NCBI GenBank assembly: GCA_007280315.1
Contig: QYQC01000086.1
Location: 1 to 35,696 of the forward strand
Origin: Betaproteobacteria bacterium
Lineage (GTDB): Bacteria > Pseudomonadota > Gammaproteobacteria > Burkholderiales > SG8-39
Length of the DNA stretch: 35,696 nt
Reading direction: 5' to 3'
Shown piece after piece: positions 17,070 to 26,039 of this stretch (its first letter is position 1; the number at the start of each line of letters is the position of its first letter). Position numbers and translations under genes: made by a program. Below the pieces are notes generated by a model. It saw nothing but the letters and a program-made list of their open reading frames with translations. It was not told the origin of the DNA and made no database searches.

Positions 17070-17837
17070 CTAGAACTCGAAAACCTGGTTGTTCTGCAGC
17101 ATGCGCGGTTTGTACTGTCCGGCACAATCCTCAATTTCCTGCATCGTCAGTTCGATCTCACCCGGTTTCAGATGGGTGATGAAAATCTCCGCATCGCGCT
17201 CGAGTTTTACCAGCTCCTCAGCAAGCAGGCTCGGGCAAAAATGCTTGGCTGTTATCGCAAGTTCCCGCTCGCGGTTGCAGAAGGCAGTCTCGATAATCAA
17301 GTAGCGCAAATTGGCAATCTTGTTGACTTCCTTCCACAACGGATCGTGTGTCGTGGTGTCGCCTGTAAACACCAGGCTGGCGTCGCCCGAATCGATCTGG
17401 AAGCCCACTGCAGGCACCACATGGTTTGCCGGCAGCGACGTAATTTTTCGCCCTTTCAGCTCCACCGTCTTGCCGAGCTCCAATACCTCGTAACGCATGA
17501 ACGGCTTGCTCGGTGTGGGAATTTGCGTGAAGTCCGGCCAAATGCTCCAGTTGAAAATATGGTTGCGGATGATCTCCAGCGTCGGCTCGGTCGCGTGCAC
17601 GGTGAGCGGCTTGTTGCGCATGCCGCCGACGGTGTCGACCAGGAACGGTATGGAGCAAATATGATCCAGGTGCGAATGCGTGACGAATATGTGGTCGATC
17701 AGCATCAGCTCCGCCAGCGATACGTCGCCGACCCCGGTACCGGCGTCGATCAGGATGTCATTGTCGACGAGCATCGACGTGGTGCGCAGATGCCGTCCGC
17801 CGATTCCGCCGCTGCAACCGAGGATTCTCAGCTTCAT
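17070..17837 (-). CDS. MBL-fold class II 3',5'-cyclic-nucleotide phosphodiesterase-like protein
   Basis: MKLRILGCSGGIGGRHLRTTSMLVDNDILIDAGTGVG...IDHIFVTHSHLDHICSIPFLVDTV...LVFTGDTTTHD; the HSHLDH metal motif and N-terminal architecture fit the PDEase_II family. Confidence 0.82.
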   Translation of the reverse strand: MKLRILGCSGGIGGRHLRTTSMLVDNDILIDAGTGVGDVSLAELMLIDHIFVTHSHLDHICSIPFLVDTVGGMRNKPLTVHATEPTLEIIRNHIFNWSIWPDFTQIPTPSKPFMRYEVLELGKTVELKGRKITSLPANHVVPAVGFQIDSGDASLVFTGDTTTHDPLWKEVNKIANLRYLIIETAFCNRERELAITAKHFCPSLLAEELVKLERDAEIFITHLKPGEIELTMQEIEDCAGQYKPRMLQNNQVFEF

Positions 17838-17849
17838 CGCGCGCGTCGG

Positions 17850-20072
17850 CTACTTGGTCTTGAAGGTCGTTACGCCGTCCCAATCCGCAGGGGGCGGTTC
17901 GATACGGCACTGGGCAATACGCTCGAAGTACATCTGGTAGAGCACGGAATCCGGTGACATGCGCTGCACATTCAGCAGATTCATCTCCGCCTCGTCCCAG
18001 TTCTGCGCACGATAGGCTTTGAGCGCTTTGTGCCACAGCTTGATTTCATCCTTGATCTTTTGATCGACCTCGCTATCGACGCCGATCGGCTCGAAGATCG
18101 CCACCGGTTCGTCCTTGCCTTTGACCTTCACCCGATCGAGTTCGCGAAACACGATATCCTTTACCGCCACTTTCGTATTCGGGCCGACGATAACCCCGAC
18201 GCCGTAGATCCGGGTCAGGCCCTCCAGCCGCGATCCGAGATTGACTGCGTCGCCCATCACCGTGTAGGCCTTGCGCAGCTTGGAGCCCATATCGCCGACG
18301 CTCATGCTGCCGGTATTGACGCCGACGCCGATGCGTATGTCAGGCCAGCCGCGCTCCAGCATCTTTGCGCGCAAGTTGTCGAGTTCACGCTGCATTGCCA
18401 TGGCGCTGATCACCCCCTGGCGCGCATGCTCGGGATCGGCCACCGGCGCGCCCCAGAAAGCCATGATGGCATCGCCGATATACTTGTCGAGGGTGCCGCG
18501 GTGGTTACGGATCACCAGACTCATCGCGGTAAGGTAATCGTTGATGAACTGCGACAGATCCTTTGGTGACAGGCTTTCGGAGATCGAAGTAAACCCGACG
18601 ATATCGGAGAACAGTACAGTAAGTTCCTCGCTCTTGCCTTCCATGCTGTAGCGCTGCGGATCCTTCGCCATTTCATCGACCAATTCCGGCGGCACATACT
18701 GACCAAACAGCTCGGTGAACTGACGTTTGCTGCGCGATTCGACGAAGTAACCCCAGGACATGTTGAACGCAAACAAGGCAGCAATCATCAGCAGACTGGA
18801 TGCAAGGGGCAGAATGATGCCGCCCTTGGTCCACAGCGCAACGTCGAGGCCGGTAATGAGCGCCGTCGCCAGCAGAGACGCCAGAGTGGCCTTGAACGGA
18901 CTCAGCAGCGGCACCAGCAACGACAGCGCGACGCCGCCGATCAGCAGCAGCACTACCTCGGTGCCGAGGATGTAGGCGGGTTTGTGCTTGAAATTGTTAT
19001 CCAGCATTGAGGCGATCATGTTGGCGTGGATTTCCACACCGGGGAACACGCTGCCCACCGGCGTGGATCGCAGGTCGAGCAGACCCGGCGCGGTGGTGCC
19101 GATCAGCGCGATCTTGCCGCGCAGTTCATCCTTGGGTACTTTCCCGAAATACACGTCGGCAAGCGAAACGTACTTGAAGCTGCCGCGTGTGCCGCGGTAA
19201 GGAATGAACGCGCTCACGGTATCATCGACCGGAATGGTTACCGGCCCCACTTTCAGCCATTCCAGCCCGGAGTAACCGTCACTGGTGGGTTTCTCGGACG
19301 AAAATCCCGGCTCCACCTTGGGGTAGTTCGCCAGCACCCGGATGACCGCAAGCGAAAGCGCTTCGTAGTAGTCGCCGTTGTATTCGGCGAGTATCGGTAC
19401 CCGCCGCGACACACCGTCGTTATCTACCAGCGGATTGAAGTGCCCTGCGTTGGCAGCGTTGGCCTGGAATTCCGGCAAATTGGCGCCATAGCCGCGCCAG
19501 TGGGTGAATCGGATATTCCTGCCCTGGAACGCGCCTTTTTCCAGCACCGGCTTGGGTAGTGCGCCCGAGCGCACGGCGTTTTCGTCGCTGTTGAAATAGT
19601 ATCCGAGTACGACGGGTCGTCCTTTGATCGTCTCTGCCATGATGCGGTCGTAGTCGAGTTCCGGCCGCAATTCCTTGAGCGCCGATTGAAACGAGCCCAC
19701 ATCCCTGAGCTTGCCCTTGGCGAGCTTCTCGAGCACCGGCAGTCCCGAGCCTTCGTCGGGTTCCGCGAACACGATGTCGAAGCCGGCGATGACTATGCCG
19801 TATTCATCGAAAAGCTTCTTCAGCAGGGCGGAGAACTTGTCGCGGCGCCAGGGCCAGTGCCCGAGCGCGGTCTTGTCCACGCTGCGCTCGTCGATATCGA
19901 GGATGACGATTCGCGGGTCCACACCACCGGGCATGGTGAGAGCGAGCCGCGTGTCGTAGATTATGTTGTCGAGCCGGGTGATGAGCCCGATATTGAACAG
20001 TTCGGCTACATGGCCGACGAACACCAGCATCAAAGCAAGGCTAAGGACGATCCTGACGATATGCTTTTTCAA
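17850..20072 (-). CDS. CHASE2-sensor class III adenylate/guanylate cyclase
   Basis: N-terminal TM and CHASE2 (VILDIDERSVDKTALGHWPWRRDKF), triple TM, then VLFSDIVGFTSISESLSP...GTLDKYIGDAIMAFWGAP...GVGVNTGSMSVGDMGS...YTVMGDAVNLGSRLEG. Confidence 0.93.
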   Translation of the reverse strand: MKKHIVRIVLSLALMLVFVGHVAELFNIGLITRLDNIIYDTRLALTMPGGVDPRIVILDIDERSVDKTALGHWPWRRDKFSALLKKLFDEYGIVIAGFDIVFAEPDEGSGLPVLEKLAKGKLRDVGSFQSALKELRPELDYDRIMAETIKGRPVVLGYYFNSDENAVRSGALPKPVLEKGAFQGRNIRFTHWRGYGANLPEFQANAANAGHFNPLVDNDGVSRRVPILAEYNGDYYEALSLAVIRVLANYPKVEPGFSSEKPTSDGYSGLEWLKVGPVTIPVDDTVSAFIPYRGTRGSFKYVSLADVYFGKVPKDELRGKIALIGTTAPGLLDLRSTPVGSVFPGVEIHANMIASMLDNNFKHKPAYILGTEVVLLLIGGVALSLLVPLLSPFKATLASLLATALITGLDVALWTKGGIILPLASSLLMIAALFAFNMSWGYFVESRSKRQFTELFGQYVPPELVDEMAKDPQRYSMEGKSEELTVLFSDIVGFTSISESLSPKDLSQFINDYLTAMSLVIRNHRGTLDKYIGDAIMAFWGAPVADPEHARQGVISAMAMQRELDNLRAKMLERGWPDIRIGVGVNTGSMSVGDMGSKLRKAYTVMGDAVNLGSRLEGLTRIYGVGVIVGPNTKVAVKDIVFRELDRVKVKGKDEPVAIFEPIGVDSEVDQKIKDEIKLWHKALKAYRAQNWDEAEMNLLNVQRMSPDSVLYQMYFERIAQCRIEPPPADWDGVTTFKTK

Positions 20073-20103
20073 GTCGTCTCCTTTCTAGTCCGGGGGAGAC
20101 GGG

Positions 20104-20940
20104 TCAGCGTTTGAAGAAAAATTCCACCTTCACACCGGCAAGCTCGATGACGTCGTGGTCATTGAGCGCATGCGCCTGCTGCTCTATCGGTTTGCCGTTG
20201 ACAATGGGCTTGTTGGCGCCTTCAACGTGGGTGATGAAAAAGCCCTGTGGCCGGCGGGTGATGACCGCGACCTGCACGCCGGGCTTGCCCAGAGTGGTCA
20301 GCGGCTTGGTCAGTTCGAGTTCCTTGCCGGCATTGCCGCCGGACATGAGCTTCAGCATGGCGTGCCGAGCCGGAGCGGCAGGGGCAGGGGCAGGAGACGG
20401 CGCATGAGTCGGCGTCGGCACTGACGCCGGAGTGGATGCAGAAACACCCACAGATGCGGCGGTTATGCCGACCTGGGTGGCGGCATGCGATCTGGCGGCC
20501 GCGTCAGCTGGAGGCGTTGCCGCTGCCGCGCCCGCGGGCGCGGTCTCGACGTGGGCCGGTGCCGGGGCAGCTGGCGCAGGGGGCTTTCGCATCGCGCCGG
20601 GGCGGAGAATCATGGTCTTCTCGAAGTCGGCGGCCTTGACGGCGCCTGGCTGCGCTTCGGCCATGTACTTGAGCTTGTACTTGCCCAGTTCGATTACATC
20701 GTTATTCTGCAGAAAATGTTTCTTTACCGTTTTGCCGTTGACGAATGTGCCGTTGGTGCTGCCCAGATCCTCGAGGAACGAATCCGCGAGTATGGTCACA
20801 ATTACAGCGTGCTCGCCGCTGACGGCCAGATTGTCGATCTGGATATCATTGTGCGGTTTGCGCCCGATGGTGGTGCGCTCCTTGGAAAGCTGAATTTCCT
20901 TGAGCACCAGACCGTCCATACTGAGTATTAGCTTCGCCAT
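20104..20940 (-). CDS. FHA-domain protein (canonical N-terminal FHA, Ala/Pro linker, degenerate C-terminal FHA-like domain)
   Basis: TTIGRKPHNDIQIDNLAVSGEHAVIV...DLGSTNGTFVNG, then a PAPAAPAPA-type linker, then ELELTKPLTTLGKPGVQVAVITRRPQGFFITHVEGANKPIVNGKPIEQ. Confidence 0.9.
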   Translation of the reverse strand: MAKLILSMDGLVLKEIQLSKERTTIGRKPHNDIQIDNLAVSGEHAVIVTILADSFLEDLGSTNGTFVNGKTVKKHFLQNNDVIELGKYKLKYMAEAQPGAVKAADFEKTMILRPGAMRKPPAPAAPAPAHVETAPAGAAAATPPADAAARSHAATQVGITAASVGVSASTPASVPTPTHAPSPAPAPAAPARHAMLKLMSGGNAGKELELTKPLTTLGKPGVQVAVITRRPQGFFITHVEGANKPIVNGKPIEQQAHALNDHDVIELAGVKVEFFFKR

Positions 20941-20955
20941 AGCGTTGTCCTCGTG

Positions 20956-21780
20956 CTATCTAAACCATCCGAAAATTTTCTTTGCCAAACCCTGTCCGGC
21001 CGGGTAATCACGCAGAATCTTCACCAATACCACCGATACGTTGTCGCGCCCGCCGTTGTCGTTCGCCATCTGCACCAGCTGTTGCACTGCCAGATTCAGA
21101 TTGGCGCCCAGGGCCTGCAGCGCCATGCCGATATCTTCATCGCTCACCATATCCGAGAGCCCGTCGGAGCAGAGCAAATAGATATCGCCCGGCTGCGTGT
21201 CGTATTCGTGAATCTCCGGCTCCACCGCCGGATCGATGCCCATTGCCCGCGTCACCAGATTCTTGTTCGACGAGCCCTTCGCCTGCTCCTTGGTCAGCAT
21301 GCCGGCATCGATCTGCTCCTGCAGCAACGAATGGTCCTTGCTCACCTGGCTGAATTCGTCGCCGCGCATACGGTACAGGCGCGAATCGCCGATATGCGCC
21401 ACCATCACCTTGTTATCGTAAAACAGCGCCACTACCAGCGTCGTGCCCATGCCGGCGTACTGAGGTTGACTCTGCGCGGCCTGGAATATCGACGAATTGG
21501 CCTTGGCAATCTGCTGCTGCAGCATTTTCGCCGCAGCCTTCTGTCCGCTTTGCGGGTCAACCTCATGCGGTGCGTGCTCCTCAAGCATCTGCCGCAATTC
21601 GGTGGTAAGCACCGTTGTGGCCATACCGCTTGCCACTTCACCCGCATTGTAGCCCCCCATGCCGTCTGCCAGCACCACCAGGCCGTGTTCCGGGACCGAA
21701 GCGATCGAGTCCTCGTTGTTTGAGCGCACCATCCCGGGGTCGGTATGGCTGGCCACTTCCAGGGCTTGGCTCAGGTCCAT
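20956..21780 (-). CDS. PP2C-family Ser/Thr protein phosphatase
   Basis: TDPGMVRSNNEDSI, VVLADGMGGYNAGEVAS, GTTLVVAL, VAHIGDSRLYRMR, LLCSDGLSDMVSDEDI, NGGRDNVSVVLVKI: the PP2C motif set. Confidence 0.95.
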   Translation of the reverse strand: MDLSQALEVASHTDPGMVRSNNEDSIASVPEHGLVVLADGMGGYNAGEVASGMATTVLTTELRQMLEEHAPHEVDPQSGQKAAAKMLQQQIAKANSSIFQAAQSQPQYAGMGTTLVVALFYDNKVMVAHIGDSRLYRMRGDEFSQVSKDHSLLQEQIDAGMLTKEQAKGSSNKNLVTRAMGIDPAVEPEIHEYDTQPGDIYLLCSDGLSDMVSDEDIGMALQALGANLNLAVQQLVQMANDNGGRDNVSVVLVKILRDYPAGQGLAKKIFGWFR

Positions 21781-21792
21781 GCGGCGGGCTTC

Positions 21793-24405
21793 CTAGGCTC
21801 CGGCATCCGTGCCGACACCGCCGACCGGTGCCGCACCGGCAGCGAACGCCGCGCGCAGCGCTGCGGCGAATTCTTCTCCGGTCTGGTAGCGATCCTCCGC
21901 CTCCTTGGCCATCGCCTTGTCAAGGAACGCCACCAGCGCTGGCGGTATTCCCGGCCGGACCAGGAAGATTTCGGCCGCCGGTTCGTTGGCAATCTTGAAC
22001 ATCAGCTGCGCCATTGAATCTCCGACGAAAGGCAACGCGCCGCAAAGCATCTGGTACAGGCTCACCGCCAGCGAAAACAGGTCGCTGCGTCCGTCCACCT
22101 TCTTGCCCGAGAGCTGCTCTGGCGACATATAGGATGGCGTGCCCAGCACCATGCCCGTTTTGGTCTTGGAGGAATCGGTTATGCGCGCAATGCCGAAGTC
22201 GGTGACCTTGGGCGCGTCGCTTTCCGGCTCGTACATGATGTTCGCCGGCTTGATATCGCGATGAACGATGTTCTGCTTGTGCGCGTAGCCGAGCGCATCG
22301 GCGACGCGCGCGATGATCGACACAACCTTGTCCATCGGCAGCAGGTTGTCCGGTTTGGTAAACGGGATCAGGTCCTTGCCTTTGAGCAGTTCCATTGCGA
22401 TATAGCACAGGTCGTGCTCCTCACCCGCATCGTAAATGGTGACGATATTGGGGTGCGACAACCGCCCTGCGGTCTCCGCCTCGCGAAAGAATCGCTCCTT
22501 CACCTCGACCAGCTCCTCCGCCTCGAACTCCTGCGACAACGCCATGGTTTTGATCGCCACCACGCGGCCGATCTTCGGGTCCTTGCCCTGGTAGACCACG
22601 CCCATCGCGCCCTTGCCCAGCTCTTTTTCCACCTGGTAGCGGCCGAGCATGGGCTTTTCCGCGCCCGCGCCCAGCGACATGGAGCCGCCGGGATGGCTGG
22701 ACGCCCCGCCAAGGACTATCGTCTCCGACATCGCCCTGGCGCGATTCAGCCGCGACTCCAGGTCGCGGAACTTCGGATTGTGATTGGCCATGTACTGAAA
22801 CACGTTTTCCGCCTTGTTGAACTGGCGTTTGCGCTCGAAATCGAGCGCCAGGTTGTACAGGTTGTCCATTACGCCATCATCCAGCGGCACCTTGCGGAAC
22901 TTGTCCCACGCCATGTCGAGCTGGCCCTGCCCCTGAAACGCGAGCCCGAGCATGCGGTTGGACTCGGCCGAATCGGCGTCAGACTTGACCTTGCCCGCTT
23001 CGGTGAGGACGAAGCGTTTGGTCACCAGCAGTACATGGCCGATAACCAGCAGCACCAGCGGCAGCATCAGTTGCAGCCACATCGCACTGGTGGTCATGAG
23101 CACGAAGTGTGTAATCAGCAGCAATCCGATCAGCGCCGCGGTAATCATCGCGCCCATGCCGGCTTTTAGCCGCGGCAGGATTCCGATCAGATAAGCGGCG
23201 ATGAGTACGAATACCAGAAGCTCAACCCAGTAGCCCCAGATCGGCGCGACGAAAAAATGCTCGGATAGAATCGAGGACACCGAATGCGCGAGCACCAGCA
23301 CCGGCGGCATCGCGGGCGACACCGGCGTGATGGCCGCGCTGCCCAGGCCAGGAGCAGTGGGCCCGATCAGAACTATCTTGTCCTGATATTTGCTCACCGG
23401 GATTTTGCCGCTGATGACGTCGTAGAACGAATCGACCGGGAACGCGGGCCGCCCGTCTCGATCCTTGTAGAAATAGGCGTACATCCGCGTAAACGGATCG
23501 GTGACTATGTTGAGCCGTCCCAGCGATACCTTCTCACCTGGCTGGACTTTGATGTCGCCCACGCCGAGGTTGAGACTGCGAGCTGCGACCATCATCGACA
23601 GCGACGGATAGATCTGCCCGAAATAATCCAGCACCAGCGACTCGGCGCGGGTGCCGCCGTCCACATCGGGCGTCGAGTTGAGGTATCCGAGCGCGGCCGA
23701 GGCCTTGCCCAGGATTTCAATCGGATAATCGATTTTACGCGTCGGCAATATCGAGTCGTCAGTCACTTTGACGGCTTTGGGCAGACTGTTCCTAGCTACA
23801 AACTCAGGCAGAGGCTTGTCCGGTTTCCCCAGCGCGGCACCGAGGTCGAACAATGTCATTGGCACCACGTTACCCGCATGCGCAAAGCTTTCGGAAAGCC
23901 TGCGGTCGGTGTTGAGCTTTTGCTCTGCCTCCTTCAGCAGCGCGATGAACTGCGCGAGTTCGCCCGTCACCGGCGCCGCCGCGGGCGCTGTCACGGGCGC
24001 AATCGGCGCCTGCGCCGCGTCCGCGGGCACAACCGCTGCCGGTGCGCCCGCCCCGGTCAGGTCGAGCAGCTTGGTGACGTAGGTGTAGCCCGGGTCGGTC
24101 TGAGGCTCGGAGAACAACACGGTATAGGCGATGACTTTCGCCTTCGCCGCCGCCAGGCTATCGGTGAGTTTCGCCAATACCTCGCGTGACCAGGGCCAGC
24201 GGCCAAGGTTGGCCAAGCTCTGCTCGTCGATGGCGATAACTGCGATCTTGTCGAGCGGGGTGCGCGATGTCGCGATTACGCCCAGGTCATAGGCCTTGCG
24301 CTCGAGACTGGGAACAAGATCGCTGGCACGTGCGAACAGGGCGACGCAAACGACCACGGCGACGCCGAGAAACCAGTCGGTCTTCCAAAAACCCGCTTTC
24401 GTCAT
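21793..24405 (-). CDS. CHASE2-domain Ser/Thr protein kinase
   Basis: Likely start MTKAGFWKTDWFLGVAVVVCVALF (ATG 24405-24403). CHASE2 (VIAIDEQSLANLGRWPWSREVLAKL), TM helices, TPR-like stretch, kinase YQVEKELGKGAMGVVYQGKDP...VAIKTM...IVHRDIKPANIMYE...VTDFGIARI...GTPSYMSPEQL. Confidence 0.94.
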   Translation of the reverse strand: MTKAGFWKTDWFLGVAVVVCVALFARASDLVPSLERKAYDLGVIATSRTPLDKIAVIAIDEQSLANLGRWPWSREVLAKLTDSLAAAKAKVIAYTVLFSEPQTDPGYTYVTKLLDLTGAGAPAAVVPADAAQAPIAPVTAPAAAPVTGELAQFIALLKEAEQKLNTDRRLSESFAHAGNVVPMTLFDLGAALGKPDKPLPEFVARNSLPKAVKVTDDSILPTRKIDYPIEILGKASAALGYLNSTPDVDGGTRAESLVLDYFGQIYPSLSMMVAARSLNLGVGDIKVQPGEKVSLGRLNIVTDPFTRMYAYFYKDRDGRPAFPVDSFYDVISGKIPVSKYQDKIVLIGPTAPGLGSAAITPVSPAMPPVLVLAHSVSSILSEHFFVAPIWGYWVELLVFVLIAAYLIGILPRLKAGMGAMITAALIGLLLITHFVLMTTSAMWLQLMLPLVLLVIGHVLLVTKRFVLTEAGKVKSDADSAESNRMLGLAFQGQGQLDMAWDKFRKVPLDDGVMDNLYNLALDFERKRQFNKAENVFQYMANHNPKFRDLESRLNRARAMSETIVLGGASSHPGGSMSLGAGAEKPMLGRYQVEKELGKGAMGVVYQGKDPKIGRVVAIKTMALSQEFEAEELVEVKERFFREAETAGRLSHPNIVTIYDAGEEHDLCYIAMELLKGKDLIPFTKPDNLLPMDKVVSIIARVADALGYAHKQNIVHRDIKPANIMYEPESDAPKVTDFGIARITDSSKTKTGMVLGTPSYMSPEQLSGKKVDGRSDLFSLAVSLYQMLCGALPFVGDSMAQLMFKIANEPAAEIFLVRPGIPPALVAFLDKAMAKEAEDRYQTGEEFAAALRAAFAAGAAPVGGVGTDAGA

Positions 24406-24700
24406 TCCCGGTCCTCTGCGTCCCTGATCTACTTCCGCCAACGCCCGGCTATCTGCCGAATAGCGAAGGCATTTTACGACATTAGCCCCGGCGCCAGTGC
24501 TACTCGAACCGGAGCGCACGGATCATGCCGAGAGGCGTCCCGAAGCGCTGCCGGCTGCGACCCGGAACCTTCTTCTGTACAGACTATTAGCCCTGTGTCG
24601 CCCCAACTTTCGCCTGTGCGGGCAAGTCTTATTAATAAACAGGGCGATAATAGTCATTCTTGCAGTTAAATATCAGATTAGTCAATTGTTTTTTGCTAAT

Positions 24701-24719
24701 TCGGGTGACATCCACCCGA
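24701..24719. repeat. Short perfect inverted repeat in the kinase-operon upstream region
   Basis: TCGGGTG-acatc-CACCCGA, 7-bp stem. Confidence 0.4.
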
Positions 24720-24778
24720 GCCAAAAGACGCGGTCTTCCAGTAGCGTCGGAAGAAATGCGCGCGGCGGAGTACACGCG

Positions 24779-24830
24779 ACTGCGGAAAGCGCCACCCGGG
24801 AGCAGCGTGATGTTCCCGGTTTTCCGCAGT
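24779..24830. repeat. Long two-part hairpin, intergenic
   Basis: ACTGCGGAAA (24779-24788) / TTTCCGCAGT (24821-24830) enclosing CCGGGA (24796-24801) / TCCCGG (24814-24819); loop gcagcgtgatgt. Confidence 0.6.
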
Positions 24831-24974
24831 AATAGGCGTTAGAAATTGCGGAAACGGTCACGACCCTTTACCGCATGGCGCAACCGTTGCCATACCGGTG
24901 TCACAGGAAATCTGACCGGACTCCCGTCCGCTGCGCGCAGGAGCGAAGTGTGGCGCCTGCGTCGCCGCCCTGGA

Positions 24975-25895
24975 TCAGCTACCCAGTATCGTTCCAACGG
25001 GAATGCCTAGGTCGGCGGGCGAAACTTTCTTGCCGCTCGCCAGCTTGCCCTTGGCAACTTCGATCTGTCCACCCTGGCCGGTGATCAACATGCCGCCGGC
25101 GCTGATTGCCGTGACCTCGCCGATCTTTCCCCTGACCGCGCCGAAGGTGCGCACCGGGTTCTTTCTCGAGCCGAACAGCTGCAGCTTCTCCCCTTTGTGC
25201 GTTGTCCATGCGCCCGGCGCGGGGTCGCAGCCGCGGATCAGGTTATGAATATAATCGACGTGACTGGCCCAGTTGATCTTGGCTTCTGCCTCGCGGCACC
25301 AGCCCTCGTAGCTCGCCTCGGATTCGTCCTGCACCAGTTCCCTGTGCCGGCCAGCGACAACCAGGTCTGCTGCTTCCAGCATCGCTGCCACACCCATCGG
25401 AAACAAGCGATCGAAGTAGACCGTGCCGAGGGTGTCGTCATCGCTCAACGGTGTTCGTTTCTGCAGGATAACCGCGCCTTCGTCCAGGCCGTCGGAAGGG
25501 CGGAAAATGGTGAGGCCGGTTTCGGACTCGCCCTTGATCAGGGGCCAGTTGATCGACGATGGGCCGCGGAACCTGGGCAATAGCGATGGGTGATACTGGA
25601 TGGTGCCATGCGCCGGAATGCTGACGAACTCCTGCGGCGCGAACTGCAGCACGAACGCCATGATGCCAATGTCCGCCTTGGCCTCGGCGAGCGCCTGCGC
25701 CGCCTCGGGGGCGCGCAAGGATTTGAACTGGTAGACCCTTAGCCCCTTCTCCTCGGCCGCCGCGCGCAGCGCGTCAGGTCGTGCGCCCTCCTTCTCCGGT
25801 GCGCAGAATACCGCGGCAACCTCGTCGCCGCGCGCAAGAAATGCTTCCAGCACTGCCTTGCCAAAATCTTGCTGTCCGATGATCGCGATCTTCAT
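24975..25895 (-). CDS. Formyltransferase-family protein resembling the N-terminal hydrolase domain of 10-formyl-THF dehydrogenase
   Basis: MKIAIIGQQDFGKAVLEAFLARGDEVAAVFCAPEKEG...GTIQYHPSLLPRFRGPSSINWPLIKGESETGLTIFRPSDGLDEGAVILQK...PGAWTTHKGEKLQLF: formyl_trans_N and _C pattern, close to ALDH1L1 N-domain motifs recalled from memory (YHPSLLPRHRGASAINW). Confidence 0.85.
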   Translation of the reverse strand: MKIAIIGQQDFGKAVLEAFLARGDEVAAVFCAPEKEGARPDALRAAAEEKGLRVYQFKSLRAPEAAQALAEAKADIGIMAFVLQFAPQEFVSIPAHGTIQYHPSLLPRFRGPSSINWPLIKGESETGLTIFRPSDGLDEGAVILQKRTPLSDDDTLGTVYFDRLFPMGVAAMLEAADLVVAGRHRELVQDESEASYEGWCREAEAKINWASHVDYIHNLIRGCDPAPGAWTTHKGEKLQLFGSRKNPVRTFGAVRGKIGEVTAISAGGMLITGQGGQIEVAKGKLASGKKVSPADLGIPVGTILGS

Positions 25896-25920
25896 ATCGT
25901 TCTTCCTTTTCAGCGAGATT

Positions 25921-25998
25921 TCAGTGAAGACTCACATATGCGCAAGCGAATGTTATGTCGGAACCAAAATCTTGCTGCCCGATGATTGCAATTCGCAT
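25921..25998 (-). pseudogene. Truncated duplicate of the formyltransferase 5' end (25-codon ORF)
   Basis: Minus-strand ORF ATG CGA ATT GCA ATC ATC GGG CAG CAA GAT TTT GGT ... TGA = MRIAIIGQQDFGSDITFACAYVSLH*. Its first 12 residues match MKIAIIGQQDFG of the adjacent gene except K2R; 29/36 nt identical. Confidence 0.8.
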
Positions 25999-26039
25999 GG
26001 TTTCGTCCTTTGCGGTGAACGGTTATCCTCGTACTGCGG

